Below, piece after piece: positions 42,481 to 46,384 of a stretch of DNA of 46,384 nt. The stretch comes from Puniceicoccaceae bacterium (GTDB lineage: Bacteria; Verrucomicrobiota; Verrucomicrobiia; Opitutales; JAFGAQ01), in contig JBEGIR010000030.1 in assembly GCA_040224245.1 (NCBI GenBank), positions 1 to 46,384 of the forward strand. Direction: 5' to 3'. Numbering within the stretch: the first letter of the stretch is position 1; each line of letters starts with the position of its first letter. A model generated the notes under the pieces. The model was not told the origin of the DNA. It was given only the letters and a program-made list of their open reading frames with translations, and ran no database searches. The translations under genes and the position numbers were made by a program.

Positions 42481-42537
42481 CAAGAGTTTTCTCCACATCG
42501 ACTTGTTTCATCATTTTATTCCATTATAATCTGACGA

Positions 42538-42711
42538 ATGAGGATAACGGTTGATATTCCAGATGATAAACTCAGGGAATTGCTCGAGATTACGGGTGAA
42601 AAAAAGATGAGTCCGGCTGTGAGCAAGGCCGTACTCGAATACATCAAACGAATGAAGTCCGCCGAGTTTGGCGAACTGATCAAGTCCGGAACCTTTGATC
42701 TGAAGGAATAG
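42538..42711 (+). CDS. vapB: VapB-like ribbon-helix-helix antitoxin
   Basis: The 57-residue protein starts MRITVDIPDDKLRELLEITG and ends IKSGTFDLKE. The N-terminal strand plus helices (SPAVSKAVLEYIKRM) are the pattern of short VapB antitoxins of the type that regulate their own operon and neutralise the VapC nuclease by their C-terminal tail. It precedes vapC by 23 bases. It lies 57 bases after menB, so it is probably not part of the menaquinone transcript. Confidence 0.8.
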   Translation: MRITVDIPDDKLRELLEITGEKKMSPAVSKAVLEYIKRMKSAEFGELIKSGTFDLKE

Positions 42712-42734
42712 GATGAGTGTGAACTCGATGCACC

Positions 42735-43127
42735 ATGATTCTCGTTGATTCCAGTGTCTGGCTTACCGCGCTGAATCCTTCAGATCCTGCGGCGTTCAAA
42801 GCCCGCATTCAGTTGGAGGAGCTTCTCGATCTCTACATGGTGTCCATTTGTGATGCCGTGCGGTTTGATGTACTTCAGCGCATCCAACCGGCTCAGCGCG
42901 CTGCATTCCTTTCTTATTTCAACCAGCTTCCCGTGCTGCCGGCCAAAGCGGCCAGTTGGAATATTGCCGTCCAAATTGCCTGGGAAATGCAGCACCTGGA
43001 GCTGAAACTAACGCAGAGTGAGGCGATTGTCGTAGCCCTTGCGCTTCAAAATCAGATGCCACTGTTCACGCTGAGTGATGCGCAGGTTCAGGTGAACCGG
43101 ATCCGACGACTTCGCATTCTTCAATGA
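42735..43127 (+). CDS. vapC: VapC-like PIN-domain toxin
   Basis: The 130-residue PIN-domain protein is a likely RNA nuclease toxin. MILVDSSVWLTALN supplies the first Asp (Asp5). In the second site the usual Glu appears as Asp45 (ICDAVRFDVLQRI), and in the third the usual Asp as Glu96 (LTQSEAIVVALALQN); the fourth is Asp115 (FTLSDAQVQ). The acidic tetrad is thus kept with two D/E exchanges. VapB lies directly upstream. Its last 7 bases overlap the tail of the convergent nucleotidyltransferase gene. Confidence 0.85.
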   Translation: MILVDSSVWLTALNPSDPAAFKARIQLEELLDLYMVSICDAVRFDVLQRIQPAQRAAFLSYFNQLPVLPAKAASWNIAVQIAWEMQHLELKLTQSEAIVVALALQNQMPLFTLSDAQVQVNRIRRLRILQ

Positions 43128-43774
43128 GGCGTGCATCCGCTGGTTGGAACCGGAAAAGGTTCCCAACCGTGCGACTGAAGTAAGGGCAAGGTGTCGAGAT
43201 CGACTCCTGTAAAATCCGGAAGTACAACTGATTGCATGTAATGGACGTTGCGGAGCAGGATTGCTTTGGCGCCCTGAGCACCGTTGAGTGCTTCAAATGC
43301 TTTGCGATAGGCGCTTCCTGCCAGCAGCGGAGGTCCCCAGGTTTCTCCGGTATATTGAGCGGTCGTGATCGCGTTGAAGTTGGAGAAATCATGATGCTCA
43401 CACAGTGTGGCAATTGCTTTCGGACTTAATTCAGGTTGATCTGGAAGCAGGATCAGAAAGGCCGAGTCAGGCAGGCACTCAGGCAGTGATGAAACGGCCA
43501 ACGCAATCGAATCACCCAGCCCCTTGTTGTTGCATGTGTGGCGTAGGATGTGAAGCTTCTTGAGATGTGCCGCAGGAAGCGTTGCTTCGATGCACGGTCC
43601 ATGTGGTGGTCCCAGCACCAATGTGACGGATTCAAGTCCATGCAGGTCGCAAATCGCATCGAGGCAGTGTTGCAAGAGGCTTTTCCCGGTCAACGCATTG
43701 CGACTGAGCACCTTGATGTGCCCTTCAAGGCGTCGGGATGCTCCAGCAGCAGGAATGATCGCATGGACTTGCAC
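43121..43774 (-). CDS. MocA-like nucleotidyltransferase
   Basis: The 217-residue protein has the nucleotidyltransferase loop IIPAAGASRRLEGHIKVL, then GLGDSIALAVSSLP, LLPDQPELSPKA (the metal-binding aspartate region) and WGPPLLAGSAYRKAFEALNG followed by GAKAILL. This order is that of molybdenum-cofactor cytidylyltransferases (MocA) and related NTP transferases, which activate the pterin cofactor with CTP. A molybdoenzyme or other maturation gene is not in the window, so the substrate is unproved. It lies 69 bases after the LytTR regulator gene and overlaps vapC on the opposite strand. Confidence 0.8.
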   Translation of the reverse strand: MQVHAIIPAAGASRRLEGHIKVLSRNALTGKSLLQHCLDAICDLHGLESVTLVLGPPHGPCIEATLPAAHLKKLHILRHTCNNKGLGDSIALAVSSLPECLPDSAFLILLPDQPELSPKAIATLCEHHDFSNFNAITTAQYTGETWGPPLLAGSAYRKAFEALNGAQGAKAILLRNVHYMQSVVLPDFTGVDLDTLPLLQSHGWEPFPVPTSGCTPH

Positions 43775-43843
43775 GCTTGGTATTGTGTGTTGGAACAGAC
43801 TCCCTGCCTTCGCACAGGTGTGCCGAGACAGGGATGGGAGCGA

Positions 43844-44548
43844 CTACAGATTGATCAGCGATTTCAGTTCCTTGTACTTGGAGCGGCTCAGTGGGATTTC
43901 CGCACCGTTGTTCATCACAATAAAGTGTTTGTGACTGCCTTTGCTGTGAATGCCCTTTACGCGTTGCATGTTCACAACAAAGGACTTGTGAATGCGCTCG
44001 AAAGTCGGAGGCAGCAAGTTGCAGAGGTCTTTCAGCATCTTGTCGTGCATTTCGTTGCGACCATCAACGAGGTAGAGTTGCGAGTATCCCCCGTCGGCCT
44101 GCACATAATTGACATCCTCGAGTGCAACCAGCTCGATGAGTCCGAATTTGCGGATCGCCAGGTATTTTGCAAAATGTTCGCGCCCGTGTCCCTGACGCCC
44201 GGCGACGCGTTCAAATGCCAATTTGAGCCGGGCCTCGTCAAAGGGTTTGGTAATGAAATCGATGACGCCCAGTTCATACGCGTCGATGGCGCGTTCCGGG
44301 TAGGCCGAAATCACAATCGTCTGGAACGCATGAGAGGCGACTTCTCTCAATACCTCAAATCCGTCTTTTCCGTTGAGGTTCAGATCCAGAAGCAGGAGAT
44401 CAATGCGACTGTTCTTGATCATTTGAATGCCGCGGTCGAGGTTGTCTGCGGTTTCGATCGATTGCAGTCGCTGTTGAAGAATGTTTCGCGTCAGGCGAAC
44501 AATACGGTCCTGAATGCTGGCTTCGTCTTCAATGACAAGGATTCTCAT
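43844..44548 (-). CDS. LytTR-type response regulator
   Basis: The 234 residues hold a receiver domain (about 1-120) with IEDEA, phosphorylated Asp55 in LLLLDLNLNG, and VISAYPERAIDAYELGVIDF ending in the conserved Lys of TKPF, followed by a LytTR DNA-binding domain (about 135-234) with EDVNYVQADGGYSQLYLVDG and FERIHKSFVVNMQRVKGI. The ATG at 44548 (MRILVIEDEA) was chosen; a GTG at 44623 would add 25 residues outside the fold. It follows the sensor kinase gene, its likely partner, by 86 bases and probably controls nearby or distant genes by binding direct repeats. Confidence 0.93.
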   Translation of the reverse strand: MRILVIEDEASIQDRIVRLTRNILQQRLQSIETADNLDRGIQMIKNSRIDLLLLDLNLNGKDGFEVLREVASHAFQTIVISAYPERAIDAYELGVIDFITKPFDEARLKLAFERVAGRQGHGREHFAKYLAIRKFGLIELVALEDVNYVQADGGYSQLYLVDGRNEMHDKMLKDLCNLLPPTFERIHKSFVVNMQRVKGIHSKGSHKHFIVMNNGAEIPLSRSKYKELKSLINL

Positions 44549-44634
44549 GTTGGATACTGGGTAGGGTTTCGCTCGAATCATTCTGAATGCATCCGCGCTT
44601 CGGGAAGGGTTCTGAACGAGCACGTTGTAGACGT

Positions 44635-46365
44635 TTAATGGATTTCAATGGTCGTAACCCATTCTTGACTGCACGGTCCGTGGGAAAAGCTCCAGCGATT
44701 TTTGTAGGACTCCATCAGGCGTGCCTTGATATACTGAATGCCCGTGCCATCTTCTGGACTGTGGGTTGAAGTCGGTGGGTTAGTGATCGGGGATCGAAAG
44801 GTGTAGATGCGGCGGGATTTATCCCGGGTTTCCTCCAGCACGAATTCAACACTGGTCGTGCCAAAAGAATTGTGGGAAATGGCGTTCTCAAGAAGATTGC
44901 GAATGATGGAAGGGGGTAGGGTGCTGTTGAGATTCACATTACGCAGCACCAGATGGTATTCTGCCTTTTTTCGAAACTCCATGACTTTCAGATAGTTCCG
45001 GCAGGAATCAATCTCCATGCCGACTGGAATCAGCTTTTGGTCAGTCATGCGGGATAGCACCTCGAACTCACGGGCCAGTGCTCCTAAAAAAGCGACTCCC
45101 TGTTTTGGGTTTGATTCGATCCATTCCATCGCAGAGGTCATGGAATTCAAGATAAAGTGGGGTTGAATCTTGTTTTTAACCAGTTCGAGATTGAGACGTG
45201 TGTTGGTCAGGATGGCGTCCTGTTTTTCTTTGTGCTGTTTGTAGAGGGCCAGCGCGATGGAGAAAAGCAGGTAAAGAAACAGGACAAAATAAATCACAAA
45301 CTGCTGTTTCTCAAAAAGGCGCATGCTGTAAACGATGGAAAGCATCACCAGAATGATCGACGCCGTCACAGCATATTTTCGGCGAAGGAAGATTGCCACG
45401 ATTGAGACCAGAGCCAGCCATTCATAGGCAACTTTCAACACTCCATAGCTTGCAAACCCCTCAAGAATTGCTGCAAGCAGCAGGGGAATCGGCAACAACA
45501 TCCAGGCGATGCGACGCGGGAAGCGGAAGGTTTCGAAGAGCAAGAGATGCCCGAAAACGCTGATCACGTAGTTAACCGAATAAACCAGATAGATTGCCCA
45601 CGCTGCCTGACGATACGTCAGATCCATGTGGTAGTAGGCCAGTTTGTTCAGGGCAAAGGTGGAAAACAAAATGCACAGTGTGCCGAGGTAGAATTGAACG
45701 AGACTGTCGCGGCGGGTGAAGAAGGTGGAGAGAAAAAAGACTCCAAACACAAAATAGACAAGGTAAGAGCCGTAGTTGATGATGTGCCACCGCTCATTTG
45801 CAATCATGGCATCCAGTGGCTGCAGGTGGAATCCAGCATGATTCAACAACACCCAGTGCGGGGTTCGGTATCCCATGAGCAGGACTTCGTGCTCACCGGG
45901 TTGCAGGAGCGTAGGAGGCAGGAGCAGGATTATTCGGTTTTTGCCAGCTCCAAGTTCACGCACCATCCCATCTTCGATTTTGACATCACCGTTTGTTCCG
46001 ATGGATTTCCCATCCAGAAACACTTCGTACGTTCCGGGCAGGTTGATAACAAAATAGTAGGTCTGGCGCATGGCGTCTGCTTCCACATGGCTACGCAGGG
46101 TTAGCCGGTAACGGTATTGAACCACCTGTTCTTTCCAACGGTGCCAGAAACCCTTGGAATAAACCCACGGAAGTGTGGTGCGATGCCATTCGTTCGTTGA
46201 GGCATCCCAGGTTTCGTAGCTCGCATCGATCACTTCCAACTCGACAGCAGTGCTTTCTGCTGCGGTCAGGAGATGTGACGAAAAGAATCCGAGCGTAGCC
46301 CAAAGAAGACCCAGACTGCGCAGGAGCACTACACCCGGACTTCTCCGATGTGAAGGGGTAGGCAA
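44635..46365 (-). CDS. LytS-type sensor histidine kinase with 7TM/DISM-like sensor
   Basis: The 576 residues begin with a signal-like helix (VVLLRSLGLLWATLGFFSSH, about 13-30), then an extracytoplasmic beta domain (about 40-190: VILELEVIDASYETWDA-like start, YYFVINLPGTYEVFLDGKSI), then about seven membrane helices (195-375) of the 7TMR-DISM layout, and a His kinase domain whose phospho-accepting residue is His403 in NKIQPHFILNSM. The ATPase N-box IIRNLLENAISHN is clear and GTGIQYIKARL matches the last glycine box; an earlier DxGxG box is not obvious. It is near the window edge, but the start at 46365 looks complete. The response regulator follows. Confidence 0.88.
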   Translation of the reverse strand: MPTPSHRRSPGVVLLRSLGLLWATLGFFSSHLLTAAESTAVELEVIDASYETWDASTNEWHRTTLPWVYSKGFWHRWKEQVVQYRYRLTLRSHVEADAMRQTYYFVINLPGTYEVFLDGKSIGTNGDVKIEDGMVRELGAGKNRIILLLPPTLLQPGEHEVLLMGYRTPHWVLLNHAGFHLQPLDAMIANERWHIINYGSYLVYFVFGVFFLSTFFTRRDSLVQFYLGTLCILFSTFALNKLAYYHMDLTYRQAAWAIYLVYSVNYVISVFGHLLLFETFRFPRRIAWMLLPIPLLLAAILEGFASYGVLKVAYEWLALVSIVAIFLRRKYAVTASIILVMLSIVYSMRLFEKQQFVIYFVLFLYLLFSIALALYKQHKEKQDAILTNTRLNLELVKNKIQPHFILNSMTSAMEWIESNPKQGVAFLGALAREFEVLSRMTDQKLIPVGMEIDSCRNYLKVMEFRKKAEYHLVLRNVNLNSTLPPSIIRNLLENAISHNSFGTTSVEFVLEETRDKSRRIYTFRSPITNPPTSTHSPEDGTGIQYIKARLMESYKNRWSFSHGPCSQEWVTTIEIH

Positions 46366-46384
46366 TGCAGGTTGCGAATAGATC

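Noticed and set aside
1-46384. tRNA, rRNA or CRISPR genes
   Set aside because: No cloverleaf with a GTTCRA arm and CCA-end context, no rRNA blocks, and no regularly spaced repeats were seen.

Overview
The window is a 46.4 kb piece of a bacterial chromosome, densely packed with genes (42 protein-coding genes or gene pieces), with no rRNA, tRNA, CRISPR array, insertion sequence or phage gene that I can see. Gene content (Gram-negative envelope with lipoproteins, a TonB-dependent receptor and a DUF481 outer-membrane protein; menaquinone pathway; LacI-like/AraC hybrid sugar regulator; a small protein family I associate with Verrucomicrobia and Planctomycetes) suggests Verrucomicrobiota, probably class Opitutae. 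This placement is inference from protein resemblance, not from a marker-gene search.

Region 1 (1-5952, minus strand) is a lipoate/pyruvate dehydrogenase operon: DUF456 membrane protein, lipB, lipA, pdhA (E1 alpha), pdhB (E1 beta) and the E2 gene, closed by a strong terminator. LipB and LipA make the lipoyl group that E2 carries, so cofactor maker and cofactor user are transcribed together. E3 is absent. The next gene beyond the terminator is cut by the window edge and has a leader hairpin that could mask its ribosome-binding site.

Region 2 (6025-12115) holds a DEDD 3'-5' exonuclease fused to a thioredoxin-like [2Fe-2S] ferredoxin domain (minus), then a GH13 debranching-type glucanase, quinolinate synthase nadA and an MFS permease (plus). 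Region 3 (12172-17742, minus) is a tight seven-gene run: EVE-domain protein, a free-standing ovothiol-type 4-mercaptohistidine methyltransferase, a VTT/TVP38 membrane protein, xseA, a conserved unknown, a lipoprotein and an M23 peptidase. dinB diverges from it.

Region 4 (19110-27353, plus) has a TonB-dependent receptor, a thioredoxin-like lipoprotein and a galactose cluster (galM, galK, an SGLT-type Na+/sugar symporter, and a XylR-like regulator). Region 5 (27406-30593) has two small secreted TonB C-terminal-domain proteins flanking a DUF481 outer-membrane protein, and a small two-helix sensor module interrupted by an in-frame amber codon.

Region 6 (30807-36002, minus) carries dnaE and a membrane protein with a helical-repeat tail. 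Region 7 (36136-43127, plus) runs yqgE, metG, menF, menD, menB and a vapBC toxin-antitoxin pair. Region 8 (43121-46365, minus) is a LytS/LytTR-type two-component system followed by a MocA-like nucleotidyltransferase.

The most interesting items are the amber-split sensor module, the paired soluble TonB-C proteins around the DUF481 gene, the exonuclease-ferredoxin fusion, and the solo ovothiol-type methyltransferase. Shine-Dalgarno motifs are scarce before many secure start codons, so start choices rest mainly on protein families.
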